DNA from: Bacteroidales bacterium
Lineage (GTDB): Bacteria > Bacteroidota > Bacteroidia > Bacteroidales > Muribaculaceae
Length of the DNA stretch: 14,298 nucleotides
Direction: 5' to 3'
Assembly: GCA_030526455.1 (NCBI GenBank)
Contig: JAUNCU010000063.1
Span: 1-14,298 of the forward strand
A program made the translations under genes and the position numbers. The notes below the pieces were generated by a model that made no database searches, was not told the origin of the DNA, and was given only the letters and a program-made list of their open reading frames with translations. The number at the start of each line of letters is the position of its first letter. Position 1 is the first letter of the stretch. Shown here in pieces: positions 1 through 6,719 of this stretch.

Positions 1-9
1 GTGAATTTC

Positions 10-67
10 CACACTTTTAAGGCGGAACTTTTGTAAAATCTCACACTTTTCAGGCGGAACTTTTTGT
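10..67 (+). repeat. Two-copy tandem repeat (32-bp period) upstream of the DUF4143 ATPase
   Basis: Two near-identical units lie at 10-34 and 42-67. Both read CACACTTTT, then A or C, then AGGCGGAACTTTT and GT; they differ at one base (A19 versus C51) and by one extra T. The bases before each unit (1-9 and 33-41) are also partly alike, so the period is about 32 bp, and further copies could lie before the window edge. The second unit ends on the TTTG that serves as the -33 element of the promoter at 63-94, so the repeat could be a regulatory site. Alternatively it is the remnant of an upstream gene end, because frame 1 through the first unit is open to a TAA at 34-36. Confidence 0.8.
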
Positions 68-94
68 TTTACTCGGCATAATTTCATAATTTTG
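63..94 (+). promoter_or_regulatory. Bacteroidetes-type promoter for the DUF4143 ATPase
   Basis: TTTG at 63-66 and TAATTTTG at 87-94 match the Bacteroidetes sigma consensus (TTTG ... TAnnTTTG), with a 20-bp spacer. The -7 box ends 23 bp before the ATG at 118. The -33 box overlaps the second copy of the tandem repeat, so a protein bound to the repeat would compete with polymerase. The match is by eye; no start site is known. Confidence 0.6.
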
Positions 95-117
95 CCCACA
101 TAATCAATGGTGATATT

Positions 118-1410
118 ATGGAAAGAATTCAAATCAACCAACTGATAGCGTGGAAGAACCGTGAAAATCGGAAGCCTCTGATATTACGCGGTGCACGCCA
201 AGTGGGAAAAACTTGGCTGATGAAGGAGTTTGGCAAACGCTATTACGACGACTTCATTTACCTCAATTTCGAAGACGATGAGCCTATGAAATCGCTTTTC
301 GCCACCGACTTTGACATGGATCGCATTTGCCAAACAATAGAAATCTACACCAACAAGCGACTCGCTCCATCCACCCTGCTGCTGCTCGACGAGATTCAAG
401 AAGCCGAGCGCGGTGTCACTGCCCTGAAGTATTTTTGCGAAAAGCGACGCCACCTGCATGTGATTGCGGCTGGGTCGCTGCTCGGTATTGCCAACAATAG
501 AAACGATTCTTTCCCTGTGGGCAAAGTGGATTTTGTGGACGTGGGGCCGCTGTCGTTCTTCGAGTTTCTCATGGCCGAGGGCCAGACGGCACTGGTGGAA
601 AGCATCGAGCAGCGCCAATGGGAACTGCTCGCGCCACTTTCGGCTCGCCTGCGCGACTACCTGCTGAAATACTACTACGTGGGCGGCATGCCCGAACCGC
701 TGCAAACCTATCTCGACACGCGCGACTTTGCCGAAGTGCGACGCGTGCAAAATGCCATTCTCGACACCTACGACAACGACTTCTCTAAGCACGCCCCCAG
801 CGCCGAGGTGCCTCGCATACGCATGGTGTGGAACTCCATACGCGGACAACTGGCACGCGAAAACAAGAAATTCATCTTCGGCACGCTCAAGCAAGGCGCA
901 CGATCACGCGAATTTGAACTCGCCATAGAATGGCTGCGTGATGCGGGGCTTGTGCACAAGGTGAATCGCACCAAAAAAGGACTGATGCCGCTATCGGCCT
1001 ACGAAGATTTCGCGGCATTCAAACTCTTTATGCTCGACGTTGGCCTCATGGTGGCCATGAGCAAATTGTCGCCACAAATTCTGATAGAAGGCAACGCCCT
1101 GTTTCTGGATGCCAAGGGTGCTTTCGCCGAGCAATATGTGCTGCAGCAACTGAAGGCTTGCCCACAGGAAATGGACATCTATTATTGGTCGGCCGAGAAT
1201 TCCTCGGGCGAAATTGATTTCCTCCTCCAGACGGGCGACAAAATCATTCCCGTGGAAGTGAAAGCCGAGGAAAACCTGCGGGCAAAGAGTCTGCGCGCCT
1301 TCGTCGATGCCAACCAGAATCTTCACGGCGTGAGACTGTCGATGTCGCCTTATCGCGAGCAGGAATGGATGACTAATTTCCCGCTTTACGCAGTGAATTG
1401 TATTCTTTAA
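118..1410 (+). CDS. AAA ATPase with C-terminal DUF4143 (PD-(D/E)XK-like) domain
   Basis: This 430-aa protein has the AAA_14 plus DUF4143 architecture common as solitary genes in Bacteroidetes. The N-terminal ATPase has a Walker A motif GARQVGKT (residues 25-32), a Walker B LLLLDEIQ (about 87-94) and a sensor-like AAGSLLG (117-123). The C-terminal part has GEIDF (364-368) followed by VEVKA (379-383), with E338 upstream, the arrangement of a PD-(D/E)XK nuclease fold (D367, E380, K382). The length is normal and all key residues are present, so the gene looks intact. The cellular role of the family is unknown; it is often annotated only as ATP-binding protein. It has its own promoter and an upstream tandem repeat. 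The CE2 esterase begins 35 bp after its stop and may be read through, but no functional link is evident. Confidence 0.95.
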   Translation: MERIQINQLIAWKNRENRKPLILRGARQVGKTWLMKEFGKRYYDDFIYLNFEDDEPMKSLFATDFDMDRICQTIEIYTNKRLAPSTLLLLDEIQEAERGVTALKYFCEKRRHLHVIAAGSLLGIANNRNDSFPVGKVDFVDVGPLSFFEFLMAEGQTALVESIEQRQWELLAPLSARLRDYLLKYYYVGGMPEPLQTYLDTRDFAEVRRVQNAILDTYDNDFSKHAPSAEVPRIRMVWNSIRGQLARENKKFIFGTLKQGARSREFELAIEWLRDAGLVHKVNRTKKGLMPLSAYEDFAAFKLFMLDVGLMVAMSKLSPQILIEGNALFLDAKGAFAEQYVLQQLKACPQEMDIYYWSAENSSGEIDFLLQTGDKIIPVEVKAEENLRAKSLRAFVDANQNLHGVRLSMSPYREQEWMTNFPLYAVNCIL

Positions 1411-1445
1411 TGACAACACTTAAAAACTATAACTACTCAATGACG

Positions 1446-2513
1446 ATGAAAAAGATGTTTTTTGCCTTGATGGCTTGTGTGGGCTTTGTGGCCGCTGCGG
1501 CGGTGCATGTGAGCCCTGCTAATGAGAATATTCAATACAGCGGCCGCGTGAATTTCAGCAACCCTGAGCGACCCTATTTTGTGTATCCTGGCGTGCAGAT
1601 TGCCGTGAATTTTGAAGGCACGGGGCTGGCGATGGAGGCGAAGCCGGGCAGCGGCTACTTTGTGGTGGCGGTCGACAACCTGCCCGTGCGCAAAATCTAT
1701 TTCTCGCCTTCCGACTCGGTGATTACCCTCGCCAGTGGACTGCCCACCGAGGAGGCTCACACCGCCCGCGTGTATCTCTGCTACGAGGGCTATGCCAAGA
1801 AACCCGAATTCCGCGGCTTCCTGCTCGAGGGCGACACCCGCCTCGTGGCGCCACCCAAGCGCCCTAAGCACCGCATCGAGTTCATAGGCAACAGCATCAC
1901 CTGCGGCTACGGCAACGAGAGCCTCAACAAGCGCTGCCCATTTGCCGACTCCACCGAAAACCACTATCTCACCTATGCTTCGCTGCTGTGCCGCATGCTC
2001 GATGCCGAAGAGCACTGCACGGCGCGCTCGGGCATAGGCGTGTATCGCAACTACAACGGTAAGCGCGAGGGCGACGCCGACACCATGAGCGACTGGTATG
2101 ACTACACCTGCCTCTACGATTCCACCCAGCGATGGGACCACAGCCGCTTCCGCCCCGAGGTGATATGCGTGAACCTGGGCACCAACGACCTGAGCACCAA
2201 AAACCACGACATCGCCCTCTACAAGAAGGCCTACCGCAAGTTTATCCTCCATCTGCACGAGGTGCAGCCACAGGCTAAGATTGTGATGCTCACGGGCTCG
2301 ATGCTCTTCGGCGCATTCCTGAAGGAGCAAATCAAGGCGCTCGACGAACTGCAGGACGAATTCAGCGCGCAAGGCATCGCCACCTACCGCTTCGACATGA
2401 GCACGCAAGACGGCACCTTCGGCTACGGCGGCAGTTGGCACCCATCGGCACGCCAGCACGAAATCATGGCGGGCCAACTCCTCCCGCTGCTGAGCCGACT
2501 CCTCAACGAATAA
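1446..2513 (+). CDS. Secreted SGNH/GDSL acetylesterase, carbohydrate esterase family 2-like
   Basis: The protein (355 aa from this start) removes acetyl groups from polysaccharides such as xylan if it behaves like family CE2. The ATG at 1446 is chosen because it gives a clean signal peptide (MKKMFFALMACVGFVAAAA); ATG 1440 or 1398 would add non-signal residues. After the signal comes a beta-rich N-terminal domain (about residues 20-140, CE2_N-like), then an SGNH hydrolase. Visible motifs are EFIGNSITCGYGNE with nucleophile S150, LGTNDLS (N247) and SWHPS with catalytic H332. The separate N-terminal domain and GNSITCGYG favour CE2 over a plain lipase. It probably acts in the periplasm or on the cell surface. 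The thioesterase gene follows after 23 bp, suggesting co-transcription. Substrate is inferred from family only. Confidence 0.9.
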   Translation: MKKMFFALMACVGFVAAAAVHVSPANENIQYSGRVNFSNPERPYFVYPGVQIAVNFEGTGLAMEAKPGSGYFVVAVDNLPVRKIYFSPSDSVITLASGLPTEEAHTARVYLCYEGYAKKPEFRGFLLEGDTRLVAPPKRPKHRIEFIGNSITCGYGNESLNKRCPFADSTENHYLTYASLLCRMLDAEEHCTARSGIGVYRNYNGKREGDADTMSDWYDYTCLYDSTQRWDHSRFRPEVICVNLGTNDLSTKNHDIALYKKAYRKFILHLHEVQPQAKIVMLTGSMLFGAFLKEQIKALDELQDEFSAQGIATYRFDMSTQDGTFGYGGSWHPSARQHEIMAGQLLPLLSRLLNE

Positions 2514-2536
2514 GCAAAACAAATTTCCCCGAAAAC

Positions 2537-2992
2537 ATGGACTCCGACAAACTACAGAAATACACCACGCCCATCGATCACCCCTTTCGCTGCACCACCG
2601 CGCTGCAACTGCGCTACAACGACTACGACATGCAGGGACGCGTGAACAATGGCACCTACTACAACTACTTCGACCTCGCCAAGATGGACTACTTCCGCAA
2701 GGTGCGTGACCGAAAATTCAACTGGGAGGAACTGAGCGTGGTGATGGCGAGCGCGAAGACCGACTTCTTCGTGCCCATCAACTACTACGAAAACATCGTG
2801 GTGCTCACGCAGTGCACCCACATAGGCAACAAGAGCCTCACCCTTGCCCACCGCATCATCAACAGCGACACGCAGGAGGTGAAATGCCAGTGCAGCCAAG
2901 TGCTCGTGTACATCAACCGCAAGACAGGCCTCACCGAGCCCCTCCCCACACTCTGGCGCCAAGCCATCACCACCTACGAAGCAGGAGAGTAA
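2537..2992 (+). CDS. Hotdog-fold acyl-CoA thioesterase (4HBT/YbgC-like)
   Basis: A 151-aa cytoplasmic protein that probably hydrolyses an acyl-CoA thioester. The ATG at 2537 gives the usual length of the family; the same frame is open further upstream but overlaps the CE2 gene and would be an abnormal extension. The signature LRYNDYDMQGRVNNGTYYNY (residues 25-44) corresponds to the 4HBT helix motif, with D31 in the place of the catalytic aspartate (the second D of the DxD in the Pseudomonas 4-hydroxybenzoyl-CoA thioesterase). The rest, including TKTD-like ASAKTDFFVP and IVVLTQCTHIGNKSL, fits the beta-sheet of a hotdog fold. It sits 23 bp after the CE2 gene. Substrate chain length cannot be read from sequence. 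A long G/C-rich then A-rich non-coding stretch follows. Confidence 0.9.
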   Translation: MDSDKLQKYTTPIDHPFRCTTALQLRYNDYDMQGRVNNGTYYNYFDLAKMDYFRKVRDRKFNWEELSVVMASAKTDFFVPINYYENIVVLTQCTHIGNKSLTLAHRIINSDTQEVKCQCSQVLVYINRKTGLTEPLPTLWRQAITTYEAGE

Positions 2993-3094
2993 GGTAAGGC
3001 GAGGCACAAAGGCGAGCGTCAGCGAGCCCACCCGAGAACTCCGAGTGCTCCGAGCCCTCCCAATCCCCAAAAGAAAAATTAAACAAAAAATTAC

Positions 3095-3195
3095 ATTTGG
3101 CGTTGCGCACTTCACCCCATGAGTGTGCAACGCCTTGCACATTTTACGGCACATTGTGGCAGAAAATGCATTTTTTTTAAATATTTGGCGTTGCG
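3095..3195 (+). repeat. 13-bp direct repeat ATTTGGCGTTGCG (3095-3107 and 3183-3195)
   Basis: The same 13 bases occur twice, 88 bp apart, and each copy is followed by an inverted GCAACG after 20 to 23 bases (3127-3132 and 3218-3223). The downstream pair spans the likely promoter, with its second half-site overlapping the end of the -7 box. The paired arrangement resembles two operators for one regulator. Confidence 0.65.
3099..3134. repeat. Inverted repeat, possible operator
   Basis: GGCGTTGCGCAC (3099-3110) and GTGTGCAACGCC (3123-3134) are inverted with 11 of 12 matches across a 12-base centre. No T-run follows on either strand, so a terminator is unlikely. The core CGTTGC is repeated around the promoter 90 bp downstream, which favours a protein-binding site, perhaps for the adjacent HTH-cupin protein. 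Confidence 0.6.
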
Positions 3196-3218
3196 ATTTG
3201 GTTTTTTCTTTATATTTG
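3184..3218 (+). promoter_or_regulatory. Likely promoter of the HTH-cupin / acyl-CoA synthetase pair
   Basis: TATATTTG at 3211-3218 is a full match to the Bacteroidetes -7 consensus TAnnTTTG. The -33 element is less clear: TTTG at 3184-3187 leaves a 23-bp spacer and TTG at 3191-3193 leaves 17 bp, both off the usual value near 20. The ATG lies 66 bp downstream, leaving a leader of roughly 60 bases. Half-sites CGTTGC and GCAACG overlap both boxes, so repression by a bound regulator is plausible. Confidence 0.5.
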
Positions 3219-3284
3219 CAACGACACGCTTCGGCGTAGGGAATATTTAGACTATTTTTAACAATTCATTTTTTTACCATCGTT

Positions 3285-3848
3285 ATGAGCGACAGAGAAA
3301 ACATACAGCAAGTGGCCAGCCGACTCGTGGGGCTGCGCGATGCGCTCGAACTCGCACCCGAACAGGTGGCAGAGGCTTGCGGCATCGACGTGGACACCTA
3401 CCTGGGCTACGAAAGCGGCAACCAAGATATCCCCATCAGTTTCATCCAGAACCTGGCACAGATCTATGGCGTGCAGGTGCCTGAGTTGCTCTTCGGCACA
3501 TCGCCCCGCATGAGCGCCTATTACGTGACCCGTGCCGGCAAGGGCGCACGAGTGGAGCGTTCGAAGGCCTACAGTTACGAGAGCCTCGCCGAAGGCTTCG
3601 CCGACCGCATCATTCACCCATTCATGGTGACGCTAGAGCCCGCTAACAACGCCACCGCCAAGCCCAACTCCCACCCAGGCCAGGAATACAACTACGTGAT
3701 TTCGGGCCGTGAGGAATTGCACATTGGCGCCAAGACCATCGTGCTCAATCCTGGCGACAGCATCATCTTCAACGCCAGCCTTCCTCACTACATGCAGGCA
3801 CTCGACGAGCAGCCCCTGCAGTTCATCTCTATCATCGCCAGCAAGTGA
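3285..3848 (+). CDS. XRE-family transcriptional regulator with C-terminal cupin domain
   Basis: A 187-aa two-domain regulator. Residues about 8-70 form a Cro/C1-type helix-turn-helix (LRDALELAPEQVAEACGID through PELLFG). Residues about 105-187 form a small cupin: SHPGQEYNYVISG gives H130, E134 and G141 of motif 1, and LNPGDSIIFNASLPHYM gives P156, G157 and H168 of motif 2. The motif-1 HxH is reduced to a single histidine, so metal binding is possible but not certain. Such proteins sense a small ligand through the cupin and act on nearby promoters. The acyl-CoA synthetase gene follows after 63 bp in the same direction, so its substrate or product is the natural ligand candidate. Repeated half-sites upstream suggest autoregulation. 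Confidence 0.93.
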   Translation: MSDRENIQQVASRLVGLRDALELAPEQVAEACGIDVDTYLGYESGNQDIPISFIQNLAQIYGVQVPELLFGTSPRMSAYYVTRAGKGARVERSKAYSYESLAEGFADRIIHPFMVTLEPANNATAKPNSHPGQEYNYVISGREELHIGAKTIVLNPGDSIIFNASLPHYMQALDEQPLQFISIIASK

Positions 3849-3911
3849 TAAGCCTGCTGGGCGCCAACACCAAAATTTAGACTAACGACGTATTTTTTTT
3901 GATTTGTAATT

Positions 3912-5603
3912 ATGTTAGAACGCTTTTTAGATAAGGTGGAATTTGAGTCGTACGACGATTTCATGGCCAATTTCCACATCAAGGAACTCCCCGACTTCAA
4001 CTTCGCCTACGACGTGGTCGACGAGTGGGCACGCATTGAGCCCGAGCGCAAGGCGCTGCTCTGGACCAACGAGGCGGGCGAAGTGCGTCAGTTCACATTT
4101 GCCGACATCAAGCGCGAGAGCGACAAGACGGCAGCCTATTTTCAGCAGTTGGGCATAGGCCGTGGCGACATGGTGATGCTCATCATGAAGCGCCGCTACC
4201 AGTTCTGGTTTGCCATCACCGCCCTTCACAAACTGGGTGCCGTGGTGATTCCCGCCACCCACCTGCTCACCGACGAAGACATCATCTACCGCTGCGAGTC
4301 GGCCTCGATTCGCGCCATCGTGGCTGCGGGCGATGCCGAGGTGCTGGAGCACATCCAGAAGGCGGCCCCACGCTGCCCATCGGTGAAAAACTACATCTCC
4401 ATAGGCCCCGACGTGCCCGAAGGCTGGAGCGACTTCAACGCCGGCATAGAGAGCGCGCCCGCCTTTGTGCGCCCCGAGGTGGTGAACACCCCCGACGACA
4501 TCTCGCTCATGTATTTCACCAGCGGCACCAGCGGCGAGCCCAAGATGGTGGCTCACGACTTCCGCTATCCGCTGGGCCACATCATCACCGCAAAATACTG
4601 GCACAACGTGCACGAAAACAGCCTCCACTTCACCCTCGCCGACACCGGCTGGGGCAAGGCCGTGTGGGGCAAATACTACGGCCAGTGGATTGTGGGCGCC
4701 AACGTATTCGTTTACGACTTTGAGAAATTCCAGCCAGTGGACGTGCTGAAGATGATAGAGAAATTCCACATCACCTCATTCTGCGCACCTCCCACGGTGT
4801 ATCGCTTCCTCATTCGCGAAGATGTGGAGAAATACGACATCTCGTCGCTGGAATATTGCACCAACGCCGGCGAGGCACTCAACCCCAACGTGTTTGACCG
4901 CTGGTATCAACTCACCGGCATCAAACTCCACGAGGCATTTGGCCAAACCGAAACCACTGCCACCGTGGGCACCTATCCCTGGGTGGAACCACGCCCCGGA
5001 TCGATGGGCAAGGCCAACCCCGGCTACGACATCGACCTCATCACCGCCGACGGACTCCCCGCCGAAGAAGGACAGCAGGGCGAAATCATCGTGCGCACCC
5101 ATGGCCGCCGCCCCGAAGGCCTCTTCCTGGGCTATTACCGCGACCCCGAACTCACCGAGCAGAACTACCACGACGGCATCTACCACACCGGCGACATCGC
5201 ATGGCGCGACGAAGACGGCTACTACTGGTTTGTGGGCCGCAAGGACGACGTGATCAAGTCGTCGGGCTACCGCATTGGCCCCTTCGAGGTGGAAAACGCC
5301 CTCATGAAGCACGACGCCGTGGTGGAATGCGCCGTCACCGGCGTGCCCGACGAAGTGCGCGGCATGGCCGTGAAGGCCACCATCGTGCTCAGCAAGGAGT
5401 ATGAAGCCACCCCAGGCATCGAATTCGACGTGGAATACAAGGGCAAAGAAGTGCCAGCCCTGGTGAAAGACATCCAGGACTTCGTGAAGCGCACCACAGC
5501 CCCCTACAAATACCCCCGCGTAATCCAAATCGTAAAAGAACTCCCCAAAACCATCAGCGGCAAAATCCGCCGAGTAGAAATCCGCCAAAAGGACAATCAG
5601 TAG
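3912..5603 (+). CDS. AMP-forming acyl-CoA synthetase (medium-chain / acetyl-CoA synthetase-like)
   Basis: A 563-aa cytoplasmic ligase of the ANL superfamily that activates a carboxylic acid with ATP to an acyl-AMP and transfers it to CoA. Core motifs are all present: the phosphate loop YFTSGTSGEPK (201-211), LADTGWGKAVWGKYYGQW (242-259), GQTETT (344-349), YHTGD (424-428), the hinge and C-terminal start GRKDDVIKSSGYRIGPFEVE (442-461) and PKTISGKIRR with catalytic lysine K551. The aromatic and glycine-rich 242-259 block favours the acetyl/medium-chain acid group over long-chain enzymes; the exact acid is unknown. It forms a pair with the HTH-cupin regulator 63 bp upstream, and their leaders share the 10-mer ATTTAGACTA. 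A strong terminator follows. Confidence 0.94.
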   Translation: MLERFLDKVEFESYDDFMANFHIKELPDFNFAYDVVDEWARIEPERKALLWTNEAGEVRQFTFADIKRESDKTAAYFQQLGIGRGDMVMLIMKRRYQFWFAITALHKLGAVVIPATHLLTDEDIIYRCESASIRAIVAAGDAEVLEHIQKAAPRCPSVKNYISIGPDVPEGWSDFNAGIESAPAFVRPEVVNTPDDISLMYFTSGTSGEPKMVAHDFRYPLGHIITAKYWHNVHENSLHFTLADTGWGKAVWGKYYGQWIVGANVFVYDFEKFQPVDVLKMIEKFHITSFCAPPTVYRFLIREDVEKYDISSLEYCTNAGEALNPNVFDRWYQLTGIKLHEAFGQTETTATVGTYPWVEPRPGSMGKANPGYDIDLITADGLPAEEGQQGEIIVRTHGRRPEGLFLGYYRDPELTEQNYHDGIYHTGDIAWRDEDGYYWFVGRKDDVIKSSGYRIGPFEVENALMKHDAVVECAVTGVPDEVRGMAVKATIVLSKEYEATPGIEFDVEYKGKEVPALVKDIQDFVKRTTAPYKYPRVIQIVKELPKTISGKIRRVEIRQKDNQ

Positions 5604-5633
5604 AGGCGAGAAAAAATAGGGTTTTGAAATAAC

Positions 5634-5682
5634 AATTGCCTAGATTTCTAGATCACTAGATCTCTAGGCAATTCTTTTTTTT
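5634..5682 (+). terminator. Rho-independent terminator after the acyl-CoA synthetase
   Basis: AATTGCCTAGA (5634-5644) pairs perfectly with TCTAGGCAATT (5663-5673). An inner TCTAG/CTAGA stem (5647-5651 with 5656-5660) closes on the loop ATCA. Eight T residues follow at 5675-5682. It begins 30 bp after the synthetase stop. The convergent aldo/keto reductase gene ends at 5700, so this hairpin may serve both genes, but the minus-strand exit lacks an equally good U-run. Confidence 0.9.
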
Positions 5683-5699
5683 ATCTCTGCGCCTTTTCT

Positions 5700-6704
5700 T
5701 TAGCCGAGGATTTGGTTGATGAGGGCTTGTTCTTCTTGGGTAAAGGGGGCGCTGGTGAGGGCTTTGAGGGAGTCGGCCATTTGGGCTACTGTGCGTGGGC
5801 CTATGATTACCGAGGTCACCTCGGGGCGGCGGAGCACCCAGGCGGTGGCCATCTGTGCCAGACTTTCGCCACGCTGGGATGCCAAGTCGTTGAGGCGGCG
5901 GAGTTTTTCCACCAACTCGGGCGTGATGAGGCTCTTGAGCAAGTCGCTGGCGCTGCCGGCACGCGAGTCGGCTGGGATGCCGTTGAGGTATTTACCGGTG
6001 AGCAAGCCTTGGTTGACGGGCGAGAATGCCGTGAAGCCCATCTTCTTCTCCTGCATAAGATCGAAGTGGCCTTCTTCGGGCAGGCGGGTGAGCATATTGT
6101 ATTTGCCCTGATAGATGAGCGGCTTCACATCGCGCGCTTCCAGATACTCAATGGCGGGGCGGAGCACCTCCACGGGATAATTCGACAAGCCCACGTAGAG
6201 CGCCTTTCCGCTGCGCACGATGTCCACCAGCGCCTGCATGGTTTCCTCGATGGGCGTGATGCCGTCGTAGCGATGGGAGTAGAAGATATCCACATAGTCG
6301 AGGCTCATGCGGCGCAGCGACTCGTCGAGGCTCGTGATGAGCATTTTGCGCGAACTGCCGTTGCCGTAAGGGCCTTCCCACATCTCGTAGCCCGCCTTGG
6401 TGGTGATGATCATCTCGTGGCGATGGGCCTGGAAATTCTGGGCATACATGCGTCCGAAAGTTTCCTCGGCGCTGCCGTAAGGTGGGCCGTAGTTGTTGGC
6501 AAGGTCGAAGCAGGTGATGCCGTGGTCGAAGGCGTAGGTCATCTTCGCCAGGCTCTCCTCATTCACGTTCACGCCGCCAAAGTTCCACCAGAAGCCCAGC
6601 GACATCTCAGGCAGCACGATGCCCGAGGCACCGCAGCGGCGATATTTCATCATCCCCTCGGCATAGCGAGAGGGATTGGCCACATAAATCTTTTGATAAT
6701 TCAT
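5700..6704 (-). CDS. gpr: Aldo/keto reductase, YghZ (L-glyceraldehyde 3-phosphate reductase) type
   Basis: A 334-aa NADPH-dependent reductase closely resembling E. coli YghZ/Gpr from recalled sequence: IYVANPSRYAEGMMKYRRCG at the N-terminus, FDLANNYGPPYGSAEETFGR, IITTKAGYEMWEGPYG, YVDIFYSHRYDG and QGLLTGKYLNGIPADSR are all family landmarks. The aldo/keto reductase tetrad is visible as D67, Y72, K103 and H144. The start at 6704 is supported because the VANPxRY segment before MMKYRRCG is present in YghZ. The E. coli enzyme reduces L-glyceraldehyde 3-phosphate and methylglyoxal; the substrate here is inferred. It lies 15 bp after acyltransferase copy A and is probably the last gene of that transcript. 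Confidence 0.93.
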   Translation of the reverse strand: MNYQKIYVANPSRYAEGMMKYRRCGASGIVLPEMSLGFWWNFGGVNVNEESLAKMTYAFDHGITCFDLANNYGPPYGSAEETFGRMYAQNFQAHRHEMIITTKAGYEMWEGPYGNGSSRKMLITSLDESLRRMSLDYVDIFYSHRYDGITPIEETMQALVDIVRSGKALYVGLSNYPVEVLRPAIEYLEARDVKPLIYQGKYNMLTRLPEEGHFDLMQEKKMGFTAFSPVNQGLLTGKYLNGIPADSRAGSASDLLKSLITPELVEKLRRLNDLASQRGESLAQMATAWVLRRPEVTSVIIGPRTVAQMADSLKALTSAPFTQEEQALINQILG

Positions 6705-6719
6705 AGTCGTATCTATTTT

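Larger units (their letters stand above)
2993..3284. other. Intergenic region before the HTH-cupin gene: half-sites and promoter
   Basis: This 292-bp gap holds no convincing gene. Its first part (to about 3070) is G/C-rich and shows no clear terminator for the thioesterase. Its second part is A/T-rich and carries four CGTTGC/GCAACG half-sites (3101-3106, 3127-3132, 3189-3194, 3218-3223), a 13-bp direct repeat, and a Bacteroidetes -7 box. The arrangement suggests a regulated promoter for the HTH-cupin and acyl-CoA synthetase genes. Confidence 0.7.

Noticed and set aside
10..67. Start of a CRISPR array
   Set aside because: Only two units are visible, the gap between them is seven to eight bases, which is too short for spacers, and no cas gene is present.
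1427..1434. CTATAACT after the DUF4143 ATPase as a trace of the 58-bp repeat
   Set aside because: Only eight bases of an A/T-rich core match and the stem arms are absent, so chance is the better explanation.
1437..2522. A 361-codon minus-strand open frame opposite the CE2 esterase
   Set aside because: The sense frame has a signal peptide and the complete SGNH triad; the antisense frame has none and low-complexity composition.
3927..5588. Long open frames on the minus strand opposite the acyl-CoA synthetase
   Set aside because: They lie wholly antisense to a gene with complete ANL motifs, show histidine/valine/glycine-rich translations typical of shadows of G/C-rich codons, and have no recognisable domain.
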